Assembly (NCBI GenBank): GCA_046160485.1
Contig: JBJXGV010000070.1
Location: 13,401 to 77,400, forward strand
Reading direction: 5' to 3'
Length of the DNA stretch: 64,000 bases
Origin: JBJXGV01 sp046160485
GTDB taxonomy: Bacteria; Orphanbacterota; Orphanbacteria; JBJXGV01
Below are positions 34,286 to 43,162 of this stretch, in pieces. The notes below the pieces were generated by a model, which saw only the letters and a list, made by a program, of their open reading frames with translations, was not told the DNA's origin and ran no database searches. The translations under genes and the position numbers were made by a program. Each line of letters opens with the position of its first letter. The stretch's first letter is position 1.

Positions 34286-34391
34286 CGCTCTCCTTTCCAA
34301 GAAAGGGAGGCGACGCCGTTTCCGGCGCCACCCTATCGGCCGGTCGCTCGTAGCTACACGCCGTAGAGCGACGGGCTCGGAGAGTTCAGAA
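34286..34391 (-). promoter_or_regulatory. Candidate Moco riboswitch in the moaA leader
   Basis: The 110-base moaA leader is strongly structured. CTCTCC (34379-34384) can pair with GGAGAG (34288-34293), which contains the SD. Between them a GC-rich hairpin with a GAAA tetraloop (34309-34329) is followed by CGCCTCCC, itself able to pair with GGAAAGGAG over the SD. Position before moaA, the CCGAGCC segment, the GNRA-capped stem and SD sequestration fit the Moco RNA class; exact consensus agreement was not checked. It would lower MoaA translation when cofactor is plentiful (inference). Confidence 0.6.
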
Positions 34392-34398
34392 TAGAGCG

Positions 34399-34427
34399 AG
34401 GGTAGAACGGCGTGCGGACCGCGTCAA
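34399..34427 (-). promoter_or_regulatory. Promoter of moaA
   Basis: On the minus strand TTGACG (34422-34427), 17 bp, TACCCT (34399-34404). The predicted start near 34391 opens the structured leader. The TGA stop of wzz lies inside the -35 hexamer. Confidence 0.65.
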
Positions 34428-35794
34428 GACGAGGCGACAATTTCCTTCGTCGAGCGGCGCTTGACCGAAGTGAGGACTGGCAGTTCGAGATAGCGTTCGA
34501 CTTCCTCAGGGCTCTTGAGCGAGTGGTCGAGGTTCTCGAAGAAGAACGCGAGTCCGATGCCGACGAGAAGCGAGAGGATCGGACCGAGCGAGAGGCGCAC
34601 GAGGTCGCGCGGGTTCGACGCGCGGCCGTAGCCCGGCTCGCTGATCAAGAAAATGTGGTAGTCGGCCATGCTGCGCGCGCTCGCGAGCGCCTGGCCCTTC
34701 ATGTACGTCAGGTCGCCGAGCGACTTCTTGCTCGACTCGAGGTCCTTGTCGAGGTCGTTGAGGTCGCGGTCCATCATCGGGAGAATCCGGAGCCGCTCCT
34801 CGGCTTCGTTCATGCGGCGCTGCACGACATCGCGCTGCATCTCGATGCGCGACAACTCGTCCTTCTTCGCAACGAGAATGCGCGCCCGCTCCGACTCGGC
34901 GAACTGTTGAAGCTCCGCGATCTCCTTGTCGACCTGTTCGACCAGCGGATGGCGATCGGTGTACGTCGCGAGAAGCCGCTCGCGCTCCAACTCGCGGACG
35001 GAGAGGTCTTTCAGAACCGAGCCGAGGATTCCCGCGTCGACCCGGCCCCACGACATGAAACGCTGCTCGCCCCCAAGCTTGTCGATCTTCTCCTCGGCGC
35101 TGATCTCGGCGCGAAGCGCCACGATCTGCGTTTCGAAATTCACGACATCGTTGCGGAGCTGCGCCAGAACCGCGTACTGAATCCCGAGCTCGCCGGGGAT
35201 ATCCGCCACGTCGTTCTCTTGCTTGATCTCGAGCCGGCGGTTGAGGAGGTCCGTGACCTTCGCGCCCGTGCGCTGCAGCTCGGCATCGAAGAAGTCGGCG
35301 AGGTCCGGGACGGTGAAAAGCTCCTTGTGGTACTCGAGATACGCCGTAGTCACGGCCTGATTCACCTTGAACGATTCTTCGGGATCCTGCGACGTGTACG
35401 AAATCGAGAGCATGCGCGACTTCGGTATCGGCGCCGGCTTGAGGTTCGCGCCGATCACTTTGTATTTCGGCTCGCCCTTCGCGGCGGCGGAGTCGAGAAG
35501 CGCCTGAGCGCGCTCGATCACCGGGCGCGACTTGATCAACTCGCACTCGGAGGATGACAACTCGTCGGCGTTAAGCGGAACGATGACGCGGTCGATAGCG
35601 CTGCCGCGCTGCACGCCCCAGAGCATGATCTTCGAGTCGGAGGTGTAGACGATCGGCTGCAAGAGGAGCGCGGACCCGACGACGGTACTCGTCACGCCGA
35701 CCATCGCCAGAATCAACGCCTTCCTCCGGAAGATGACCATGAGGAAGTCGCGAAGAGATATCTGTGCTTCTTGACGTTCTGTGTACTCGGCCAC
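34424..35794 (-). CDS. Wzz/GumC-type chain-length regulator
   Basis: A 456-residue inner-membrane polysaccharide co-polymerase. One membrane segment near residues 26-48 and another near 405-425 flank a long periplasmic coiled-coil region (about 150-390). A Pro/Gly-rich stretch (SEPGYGRASNPRDLVRLS) precedes the second segment, as in the family. There is no fused tyrosine-kinase domain. The GTG start has GGAAGG about 9 bases upstream and follows a 120-base leader. It lies at the end of the exopolysaccharide block but has its own promoter. Confidence 0.88.
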   Translation of the reverse strand: MAEYTERQEAQISLRDFLMVIFRRKALILAMVGVTSTVVGSALLLQPIVYTSDSKIMLWGVQRGSAIDRVIVPLNADELSSSECELIKSRPVIERAQALLDSAAAKGEPKYKVIGANLKPAPIPKSRMLSISYTSQDPEESFKVNQAVTTAYLEYHKELFTVPDLADFFDAELQRTGAKVTDLLNRRLEIKQENDVADIPGELGIQYAVLAQLRNDVVNFETQIVALRAEISAEEKIDKLGGEQRFMSWGRVDAGILGSVLKDLSVRELERERLLATYTDRHPLVEQVDKEIAELQQFAESERARILVAKKDELSRIEMQRDVVQRRMNEAEERLRILPMMDRDLNDLDKDLESSKKSLGDLTYMKGQALASARSMADYHIFLISEPGYGRASNPRDLVRLSLGPILSLLVGIGLAFFFENLDHSLKSPEEVERYLELPVLTSVKRRSTKEIVASS

Positions 35795-35920
35795 GCGTTT
35801 ACCTTCCAGACCCCGTAATTGACGAACGGCAGGTTCACATCGATGAAACTTCTCTGAATTGCTTATCGGGCGGGGCGGCGATCGAGATTAGGGAACATTT
35901 CGCCAGGAACGACGGAGGCC

Positions 35921-35949
35921 ACTATAAGAGCGTCCCCATAGGCCGTCAA
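35921..35949 (-). promoter_or_regulatory. Promoter of wzz
   Basis: On the minus strand TTGACG (35944-35949), 17 bp, TATAGT (35921-35926). It lies between the membrane-protein stop at 35964 and wzz and leaves a leader of about 120 bases with no structure I can assign. Confidence 0.68.
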
Positions 35950-35963
35950 GGCGCGCGGAACAC

Positions 35964-38024
35964 TCAGGGCGCGGGAGCCGCCGGCGCGACCGCGTAGACG
36001 CGATACCGCGGAGACTCGTACGCCACCGGCAGATCGAGGAGCCCTCGCGCGCGCGCCGCCGGGCCCGCGGCGGCGGTTGCCTCCAAATCGTGGACGACGA
36101 ACAGCGGCCCACCGCTTGCCGGGCCGGCAAGATCAGCCCGAGTCACGACGCCGCGAGCGAAGAGCGAGTCCTCGATCGCAGCGCGGCGATCGATCTCGGC
36201 GCGCGGATAGCCCCACTCGCGCGCGAGGTGATCGGCCCCGGCGAAAACGCGGCGGGGAGCCAAGACCGAGAGTCGCATCCGCTCGTGGACATCCGCGTCG
36301 CGGCACTGCAAGAAGATCGCATCGCGCGGTGTCGCGCGGCGCACCCATTCGTAGAGAGCCCGCTCCTCGGGGCCGACGCCGTAATCGTTCGGCAGCGCGA
36401 GGTAACCGAAGAGCATCGCGGCATTCGCGGGGACGAGGATCGCGGAAGCCAGAAGGAGGCGACGAGCGCCGGGGCGGAATCGCCGCGTCCAATCGGCCAG
36501 CGCCCAGCCGGCCGGAAGCGCGAGGCCGAGCACGAGGAAGTAGGGGTTCTTGTCCATCGTCTGCGCGCGCTCGCTCCCAGGAAGCCGCAGGAGCATTGCG
36601 AGAAGCACGAGCGCGACACCAGTGAACAATACGAATCGCCCCGAAGGCTCGGCGTGCCGGAAGAGATCACGGAATCGAAACGGCGCGAGTAGGAAGAAGG
36701 CGCTGCCGACGGCGGCGATGGCGACCGCACGCCGGACGTTGACGTCGAGGAGTTGAGAGAGCACCTCCTCGCGGCCGCCGACGCGCAGAAGGTACGGTGC
36801 GAAGAGCGCAGTGACCGCGACCGTCGCCAAAACCGGCAGCACGACGCGCCGAAGAGGAACGAGTCGAACGCGGGAATCGCCGAACGCGATCGTCGCGGCG
36901 AGACCGAGCCCCATTGCGGGCGCCAGGAAGAGCGCGACATCGGGATGGAATGCCCACACGCCCGCGAGCGCGATTGCGGCGAGCGGCGCAGCGGAGCGCG
37001 ACTCCCCCGCCACGGCGCGAGCGAAATAGAGCATCAAGAACACGGCGAGCGCGAGGCCGATCGAGAACGCGCTCCCAACGTAGAACTTCGAGAGAAAGAA
37101 CGGCTGCGCGCCGTCGAGCGGCGAGAGAAAGTCGATCCAGCGGAGAAGGTCGATCGGGAACTGATCGTAGATGCGCGCGAGTTCGGCGCCACCCTTTTCC
37201 GAGCCGATGAGCGCGCGCACCGCTTTGAGAGGCAGGAAGAGCCAGAAGAGCGCGTTCAATCCAAGAATGCCCATCAGCACGGCGAAGCGGTTCGACGCGG
37301 CGTCCGCACGGAATCGCGCGGAGAGCAGATGCAGGCCGAGTACGAGCGCAACGAGCGCCTGCACGTTGATCAAGACGAAGAACGGGAACGGCGACGACCC
37401 GGCCAGTTGCGACAGGCCCGCGAGGTACAGGTGGAATAGCCAGAAGTAGTGCAGCGGCAGGCCGGCGAAGAACGGATCCTGGGGCGGTATTCCGAAGTCG
37501 AGAATCTCGATGGCGAAGGCGGCGTGGAACCAGGCATCGGAGCGAACCCGCCACCATTCGCTCGCAATCGGCAGCGACGCGATGAGCGGCACGAGCGCCG
37601 CGAGCAGCGGCGCGACCGATCGCCAGTCGCGCGCGCGTTCATCCGCGGCCGGCGGCCGGATGCGGCGCGCGAGAAGCAGCGCGGCGGCGAGCGATACGGT
37701 CGTGCACGGAACAAATACCGCGCGCGGCGAGGATGCGACGGCGACGCCTGCTACATAGAGAAGGACCGACACGACGGGGCCGAGCGCCAGGGCAATGAGG
37801 ACGCCGTCGATGGAGCGCGCGTGCGGCGCGAAGAGCGCCCACAAGAGGATCCCGGGGATGACGGCCGCCAGCAGATAGGCGCCGAGTATCCGAGCCAGGA
37901 CGAATGCGGGGACGAGCGTGCCCGCGCCCCAGAGGAGCAACGCCGCGAGCGACGCAACGGTTGCGACCATGCGCGCGCTCGGAAAGCGGCGCGACTCGAG
38001 AGTTGCGTCGACGGTGCGGACCAT
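35964..38024 (-). CDS. Large polytopic membrane protein, probable glycosyltransferase
   Basis: A 686-residue protein with about 14 hydrophobic segments and a short C-terminal soluble domain (residues 560-680). RSDAWFHAAFAIEIL near 160 and PPQDPFFAGLPLHYFW near 180 are acidic loop motifs reminiscent of GT-C enzymes. The family is not recognised with certainty. It begins 4 bp after the O-antigen-ligase-like gene, in an exopolysaccharide operon. It may transfer a sugar from a lipid carrier (inference). Confidence 0.72.
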   Translation of the reverse strand: MVRTVDATLESRRFPSARMVATVASLAALLLWGAGTLVPAFVLARILGAYLLAAVIPGILLWALFAPHARSIDGVLIALALGPVVSVLLYVAGVAVASSPRAVFVPCTTVSLAAALLLARRIRPPAADERARDWRSVAPLLAALVPLIASLPIASEWWRVRSDAWFHAAFAIEILDFGIPPQDPFFAGLPLHYFWLFHLYLAGLSQLAGSSPFPFFVLINVQALVALVLGLHLLSARFRADAASNRFAVLMGILGLNALFWLFLPLKAVRALIGSEKGGAELARIYDQFPIDLLRWIDFLSPLDGAQPFFLSKFYVGSAFSIGLALAVFLMLYFARAVAGESRSAAPLAAIALAGVWAFHPDVALFLAPAMGLGLAATIAFGDSRVRLVPLRRVVLPVLATVAVTALFAPYLLRVGGREEVLSQLLDVNVRRAVAIAAVGSAFFLLAPFRFRDLFRHAEPSGRFVLFTGVALVLLAMLLRLPGSERAQTMDKNPYFLVLGLALPAGWALADWTRRFRPGARRLLLASAILVPANAAMLFGYLALPNDYGVGPEERALYEWVRRATPRDAIFLQCRDADVHERMRLSVLAPRRVFAGADHLAREWGYPRAEIDRRAAIEDSLFARGVVTRADLAGPASGGPLFVVHDLEATAAAGPAARARGLLDLPVAYESPRYRVYAVAPAAPAP

Positions 38025-38028
38025 GCGA

Positions 38029-39483
38029 TCAGGCCGCGGCGCGCTTCCGCCGGCGTTCCTCGTCGACGAGGCGCATGCAGACGAGTGTGAGCCCGAAGAT
38101 TACCCACATCATGTAGACGTAGCTCGGCGATCGCTGATAGTCGGTGCGGAGCTGGACCACGACGAATGTCGCGATCTGAACGTGCAACACCGTGAGCAAT
38201 CCGGACGCGAAACCTCCTCGTTCCAGATTTCCTCGCATCCGCTTGCCGCTCTCCCAAAGCAGTTTGATCAGAATAAGGACGAATGGAATTGTCCCCAATA
38301 TGCCGACCGTGATCAGCGACCAGAGATAGCCGTTGTGCGGCTGCGCGATGACCCGGTAGTCGAAATAGAGTCCGTGACCGACGAAGATGTGCTCCTTAAA
38401 CGCCGCCCATCCGAGCGCCCACACCTCGGTGCGCGTATCGGGAACCAGGTTCGTTCCGACTTCCGTCGCCGCCATTCGATTCAGAATCGAGTCGCCGTCT
38501 CTGTACGTGGATAAGTAAAAATCGAAGATCGGCAAGATCGTGAAGAGGGCCAGGAAGACGAATGTGTACCGAACGATCTTGAATTCGCGGCGCGTCAGCC
38601 ACAGGAGATACCCGATGGCAATCGCCAGACCGATGAGACCCCCGCGATTCGCGGTCGAGACGAGCGCGAAGATGTCGAGAATGAGAATCGCCGTGTAGAG
38701 CACGCGTCGCGTCACCGTCGTCGCGCGGTAGAGGCGGAATAAGAGCAGAGGGAACAAGATCGCGCACATATCCGCAAGGGAGTCGTGGCCGCCGACGACA
38801 CCCGCCATACGCCGCACGCTTCCCGCGCCATATGTGTAACGCACTCCGATCCAGCCCGGAATGATCGTCGCGTACGGAAAGAAGACCTCGACGATCACCG
38901 TGACGAAAACAAGAAGCCCCATGATCGTCAGCGCGAAGGTCACGCGATCGAGGTCGCGTTCGTCGTTGACGAGGTTGTAGGTGAGGTACATCACCATGTA
39001 GGCGCTGATGTAGAAGAACATGTTCAGCATCCCTTCGCGGAACCACTGCACGTTGGGAGCGTTGTACTGCGAAACCACAAGCGTGATCACCGTCGCCACC
39101 AAGAGTCCGTCGAGCATCGTCTTGCCGCGAACGCGCAACTCGCCCGTCGAGATTCGCAAGAACCAGAACATCGTGATGAGGAACACGATCATCGTGTTCG
39201 TGCTGCCGAAGCTCGTGTACGCGGGGAACGGGAACATGATGATGAAGAACGAGAGACCGAACGCCGGAGGCGCAAGCAGAAGAAGCGTCACGAGCCCCAC
39301 GCCGAGAAGGCCCTTGATGCCGCGTTTATTCGGACTGACGATTTGCCCGCCGAGGATGTAGGCGACAGCGAGCCCGACGAGCCAGAAGACGTGAGTGCGA
39401 AGAAACTCGACGCCGCTCGACACGCCGGCGAGGGCGCGCCGCACCGGCGACCGTGGCGGACGTGTGGCGATCGCCCGGTCCAT
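38029..39483 (-). CDS. O-antigen ligase/polymerase-like membrane protein
   Basis: A 484-residue protein with about 12 membrane segments. The signature of the Wzy/WaaL group is present: a large periplasmic loop between residues 330 and 385 holding RTEVWALGWAAFKEHIFVGHG and QPHNGYLWSLITVG, with the conserved Arg and His. It is expected to polymerise repeat units or attach them to an acceptor outside the inner membrane. The ATG at 39483 shares a base with the SGNH gene's stop (TGATG); the upstream frame is spurious. Confidence 0.87.
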   Translation of the reverse strand: MDRAIATRPPRSPVRRALAGVSSGVEFLRTHVFWLVGLAVAYILGGQIVSPNKRGIKGLLGVGLVTLLLLAPPAFGLSFFIIMFPFPAYTSFGSTNTMIVFLITMFWFLRISTGELRVRGKTMLDGLLVATVITLVVSQYNAPNVQWFREGMLNMFFYISAYMVMYLTYNLVNDERDLDRVTFALTIMGLLVFVTVIVEVFFPYATIIPGWIGVRYTYGAGSVRRMAGVVGGHDSLADMCAILFPLLLFRLYRATTVTRRVLYTAILILDIFALVSTANRGGLIGLAIAIGYLLWLTRREFKIVRYTFVFLALFTILPIFDFYLSTYRDGDSILNRMAATEVGTNLVPDTRTEVWALGWAAFKEHIFVGHGLYFDYRVIAQPHNGYLWSLITVGILGTIPFVLILIKLLWESGKRMRGNLERGGFASGLLTVLHVQIATFVVVQLRTDYQRSPSYVYMMWVIFGLTLVCMRLVDEERRRKRAAA

Positions 39484-40658
39484 CAGCGACTCGCCGCCGG
39501 CAACGCCGCCGCGCTCGCACCGTTTGTCGCGACGCCTTCGGCCTCGCGCGCATCGAACGCGATGAGCGATTCCGGGAGCGCGGCCGCGACGAAACGCGCC
39601 ATCTTCGCCGCGCCCTCGTCGGTCCAGTGACAGTAGTCCGCGAAATCGGTGTCCGCGGTGGCCAGATTCGCGGCGACATCGACAAGAGGCGCTTCGAGCG
39701 AGTCGGCGACCTCGCGAGTGATTGCGTTGTATCGCGCCATGCCGGCGATCATCCCATCCACCGTCAAGTAGGGCAACCAACGATGCGCGGAGATGGAATC
39801 CGCGAGTGTGATCGGGCGATCCGGTCCGAAGCGAATCTGCTGCGTCACGAAGACGACGTCGGCGCCGCGCGCGCGAGCGACGCGAGCGATCTCTCCTAAG
39901 CGCTCCCGGTAGACGGCTTCGGCTTCGGGAAGCGTGCGATCGCTGCGCGGCGTATCCGGCATCTCGGGCGGCGTGTCGCCGAGCTTCGCGTGGATCTTCG
40001 CGAGGAGAAGGCTGCGTGCAAGCAACGCGGGAGGCCTCGATTCGAAACCGAGGAATCGCCGCTGAATTTCCGCGTGTCCAACGGTGTAGTCGGCGCGAAA
40101 CCCGGGCGCCGCGCTCGGCTGAAGGTCGTTGAGTCCGGCGAACACGACGACGACATCGGGCTGCACGATGTCGAGGTCGATGATCTGAAGTTTCAAGAGC
40201 ATCTCGATCGTCGTGTAGCCGGGGTGGCCGCCGTTGACGACCTCGATCGTCGTCCCGGGAAATCGCTGCGCGAGAAATTTCTCGAGCTGGCGCGGCCACA
40301 TCGCGTCGTCGTTGGTCACGCAAACATCGAACGTCGTGGAGCCGCCGATCGCGAGAACGCGAACGACGCCGGGCGGCTTCGGGCTCGCGAACTCGGCGCC
40401 GCGATAACCGTGCGAGTTGACGCCCGCGCCGCGGCCGCGAGCCGCCGTCGCACCGCCGGGCCGCAGCACGCCGATCAGATACGGATGCGGCATGACAATC
40501 TCCAGGAGCCTTCGCGCTTCCACGTAGCGTTCGACGGCGGGCGTGACCATCCAGCGGCCGAAGCGAATGCGATCGCGCACTCGCACCGCGGCTTCGAGAA
40601 CGCCGAAGAGCGCCAACGCGATCGCGAACATCGCGGCCGCGGTCGCAACTCGTCTCAT
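39483..40658 (-). CDS. Membrane-anchored SGNH hydrolase
   Basis: A 391-residue protein with an N-terminal membrane segment (MRRVATAAAM onward) and an SGNH domain: LAIGGSTTFDVCV near 110 with the Ser, FAGLNDLQPS near 170 with the Asn, and DYCHWTDEGAAKMA near 345 with the Asp/His pair. It probably modifies acyl groups on the polysaccharide made by the neighbouring genes. ATG 40658 is chosen (GGGGAG about 11 bases upstream); a start at 40700 is possible. It is the first gene of the block after kbl, with 91 bp between. Confidence 0.82.
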   Translation of the reverse strand: MRRVATAAAMFAIALALFGVLEAAVRVRDRIRFGRWMVTPAVERYVEARRLLEIVMPHPYLIGVLRPGGATAARGRGAGVNSHGYRGAEFASPKPPGVVRVLAIGGSTTFDVCVTNDDAMWPRQLEKFLAQRFPGTTIEVVNGGHPGYTTIEMLLKLQIIDLDIVQPDVVVVFAGLNDLQPSAAPGFRADYTVGHAEIQRRFLGFESRPPALLARSLLLAKIHAKLGDTPPEMPDTPRSDRTLPEAEAVYRERLGEIARVARARGADVVFVTQQIRFGPDRPITLADSISAHRWLPYLTVDGMIAGMARYNAITREVADSLEAPLVDVAANLATADTDFADYCHWTDEGAAKMARFVAAALPESLIAFDAREAEGVATNGASAAALPAASR

Positions 40659-40749
40659 GAGAGTCCGGCTCCCCTGCTCACTCCGCGGCGTCGCTGGCAT
40701 CCGACCAGATCATCGGCCAGCCGGAGCGATTTCGCGATGCCGGGGCGCG

Positions 40750-41934
40750 CTAGATGATCCCAAGCTGGCTTCCGGCGCGCTGGAACGCGTCGAGCGCGCG
40801 CTCGACATCGGCGCGCGTGTGGGCCGCCGAGAGCTGGACGCGGACGCGCGCCTCACCCTTCGGAACAACCGGGAACGAGAAGCCGATGACGTAGATCCCC
40901 TCGCCGAGCAAAACGCGCGCAAGCTCCGCGGCGAGGCGTGCGTCGCCGATCATCACCGGTACGATCGGGTGCGATCCGGGCTTGAGTCGAAACCCGCGTT
41001 CGGCCATGCCTTCGCGGAAGAGGCGCGCGTTGTCGTTGAGGCGCTGGCGCAGATCGTTGGAACCGGCGATGAGTTCGATCGCCTTGCGCGCGGCGGCGAC
41101 GACCGCCGGTGCGAGCGAGTTCGAGAAGAGATAGGGCCGCGATCGCTGGCGGAGAAACTCGACGACCTCGCGCGCACCCGTTGTGAAACCGCCGAGCGCC
41201 CCACCCATCGCTTTGCCGAGCGTAGACGTGATGATGTCGACGCGCCCCTCGACGCCGAGAAGCTCCGGCGTGCCGCGACCCGACGTGCCGACGAACCCGG
41301 TCGCGTGCGAATCGTCGACCATCACGATCGCGTCGAACGTCGCCGCGAGGTCGCAAATGCGGCCGAGCTTCGCGAAATCGCCGTCCATCGAGAAGACGCC
41401 ATCGGTTGCGATCATGCGAAGGCGCTTACCGCGCGTCGCCGCAAGGTGCCGCTCGAGTTCGTCCATATCGCCGTGCGCGTAACGGAGCCGCTCGGCTTTG
41501 CAGAGCCGCACACCATCGATGATGCTCGCGTGGTTGAGCGCGTCGGAGATGATCGCGTCCTCTTCCGTGAGCAGCGTTTCGAACAGGCCGCCGTTCGCGT
41601 CGAAGCACGACGAGTAGAGAATCGCGTCCTCCATCCGAAGAAAGCTCGCGACCTCGGCCTCGAGGCTCTTGTGGATGTCCTGCGTGCCGCAGATGAACCG
41701 CACGCTCGACATACCGAAGCCTCGCTCGTGCAACCCCGCCGACGCGGCCTCGACGATCGCCGGATGACTCGAAAGCCCCAGATAGTTGTTCGCACAGAAA
41801 TTGAGAACATCGCGGCCGCCGACGTGAATCGACGCGCCCTGCGGCGACGCGATGACGCGTTCCTCCTTGTAGAGCCCGGCGTCACGAATCTCCGCCACAG
41901 CCTTCGTCATGATCTCGCGAAGATTGCCGTTCAT
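40750..41934 (-). CDS. kbl: 2-amino-3-ketobutyrate CoA ligase (glycine C-acetyltransferase)
   Basis: PLP enzyme of the alpha-oxoamine synthase family, splitting 2-amino-3-ketobutyrate with CoA into glycine and acetyl-CoA. The 394-residue length fits (E. coli 398). Seen: CANNYLGLSSHPAI near 47, GTQDIHKSLE near 84, DALNHASIIDGVR near 130, VDDSHATGFVG near 208 and the PLP lysine in TSTLGKAMGGALGG near 240. It follows the threonine-dehydrogenase-like gene by 37 bp, giving the complete two-step threonine pathway. Confidence 0.94.
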   Translation of the reverse strand: MNGNLREIMTKAVAEIRDAGLYKEERVIASPQGASIHVGGRDVLNFCANNYLGLSSHPAIVEAASAGLHERGFGMSSVRFICGTQDIHKSLEAEVASFLRMEDAILYSSCFDANGGLFETLLTEEDAIISDALNHASIIDGVRLCKAERLRYAHGDMDELERHLAATRGKRLRMIATDGVFSMDGDFAKLGRICDLAATFDAIVMVDDSHATGFVGTSGRGTPELLGVEGRVDIITSTLGKAMGGALGGFTTGAREVVEFLRQRSRPYLFSNSLAPAVVAAARKAIELIAGSNDLRQRLNDNARLFREGMAERGFRLKPGSHPIVPVMIGDARLAAELARVLLGEGIYVIGFSFPVVPKGEARVRVQLSAAHTRADVERALDAFQRAGSQLGII

Positions 41935-41971
41935 CGCGCTTCGACCTCCCGCCGCACGCCTTCCACGAAGG

Positions 41972-43162
41972 CTAGAACTTGATGAGGAGTTTCGGATGCT
42001 CGAGGAGCTTCTCCTCGAATCGCGCGGGGTCGAAGCTGTCGGCCTCGACGACCGTGTCCGTGGCCCCGCGAAGAATCACGTCGTAGATCTTCTGCTGAAT
42101 GCCGTTCGAGCGATCCTCGAGAAGACCGCGCGTCACATACCACGTACGGAAAACCTGTCGCCCGATCACGGAGTGCATCGTGATGCCGTTGACGATCACT
42201 CGATCGAATCCTTCGACGGTGAAGTCGCCGCTCTTCAGGCCGAAGAGGACGACGTCGCCGCCGCGCCGGACCGATTGAATTGCGCTATTCACCGACGAGT
42301 TGTAGCCCGCCATCTCGACGGAGACGTCGACGCCCGTTCCACCAGTCGCCCCGCGCAGCGCCTTGACGACTTCGCGATCGGCCGCCCACGTCGCCGCGTG
42401 CGCCGCGGCGTCTGGGCGCGCGGTTCCCGGCGCGAAGACTTCGTCGGCGCCGAGTGTCATCGCCATTTCACGCTTCGCCGCGTCGGGCTCGATCCCGAAC
42501 ACGCGCGATGCCCCGAGCACGCGCGCGATCAGAATCGTGAAGAGGCCGATCGGCCCGCAGCCGAAAACCGCGACCGTCCGCCCGCGCATGTCGACCTTCG
42601 TGCACGCATGGACGGCGTTTCCGAACGGTTCCTGCACGGCCGCGACCTTCAGGCTGATCTTCTTCTCGTCCGTCGGCCAGAGGACGCGCGCCGGCAGCTT
42701 GATGTATTCGGCGAAGCACCCGTCGCGCGAGATGCCGATGATGCGGTCGTCGTCGCAAACGTGCGTCTCGCCGAGGCGGCACTGATAACACCGGCCGCAG
42801 ATGATGTGCGACTCGGCGGCGACGATGTGCTTCTCGCGAAAACCGTAGTGGCTGCGCGCGTACGATCCGAGCGCGACAATCTCCCCCACCATCTCGTGGC
42901 CGATGACGCGGCACGTTTTCTTCTCCGCGCGAAGCGACTCGAAGATCATTCCCTTGAACGACTGCCGAAACCAGATCCCGCGATCGGAGCCACAAACGCC
43001 GGCGTAGATCACTTTGACGATCGTCGCGGCGGCGTCCTCCGGATCGGACTCCTGCTTGAGCACGGGCCGCGGCACCTCCATCTTGCGGAAGCCCTTCGTG
43101 GTATCCCAGTCGTCGCGGGCCTTGTCGTAGACGAGGGCGAGCATGCCGTCGCCAGAACTCAT
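41972..43162 (-). CDS. Zinc-dependent dehydrogenase, threonine 3-dehydrogenase-like
   Basis: A 396-residue MDR-family dehydrogenase. Catalytic zinc ligands are in YAGVCGSDRG near 54 and GHEMVGEIV near 88; the structural zinc site is CGRCYQCRLGETHVC near 120; the NAD site is AVFGCGPIGLF near 200. It is longer than E. coli Tdh (341) and also resembles glucose dehydrogenases, but the next gene is kbl, so L-threonine to 2-amino-3-ketobutyrate is the best guess. CTGGAGG stands before ATG 43162, which overlaps the queG stop (ATGA). Confidence 0.85.
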   Translation of the reverse strand: MSSGDGMLALVYDKARDDWDTTKGFRKMEVPRPVLKQESDPEDAAATIVKVIYAGVCGSDRGIWFRQSFKGMIFESLRAEKKTCRVIGHEMVGEIVALGSYARSHYGFREKHIVAAESHIICGRCYQCRLGETHVCDDDRIIGISRDGCFAEYIKLPARVLWPTDEKKISLKVAAVQEPFGNAVHACTKVDMRGRTVAVFGCGPIGLFTILIARVLGASRVFGIEPDAAKREMAMTLGADEVFAPGTARPDAAAHAATWAADREVVKALRGATGGTGVDVSVEMAGYNSSVNSAIQSVRRGGDVVLFGLKSGDFTVEGFDRVIVNGITMHSVIGRQVFRTWYVTRGLLEDRSNGIQQKIYDVILRGATDTVVEADSFDPARFEEKLLEHPKLLIKF

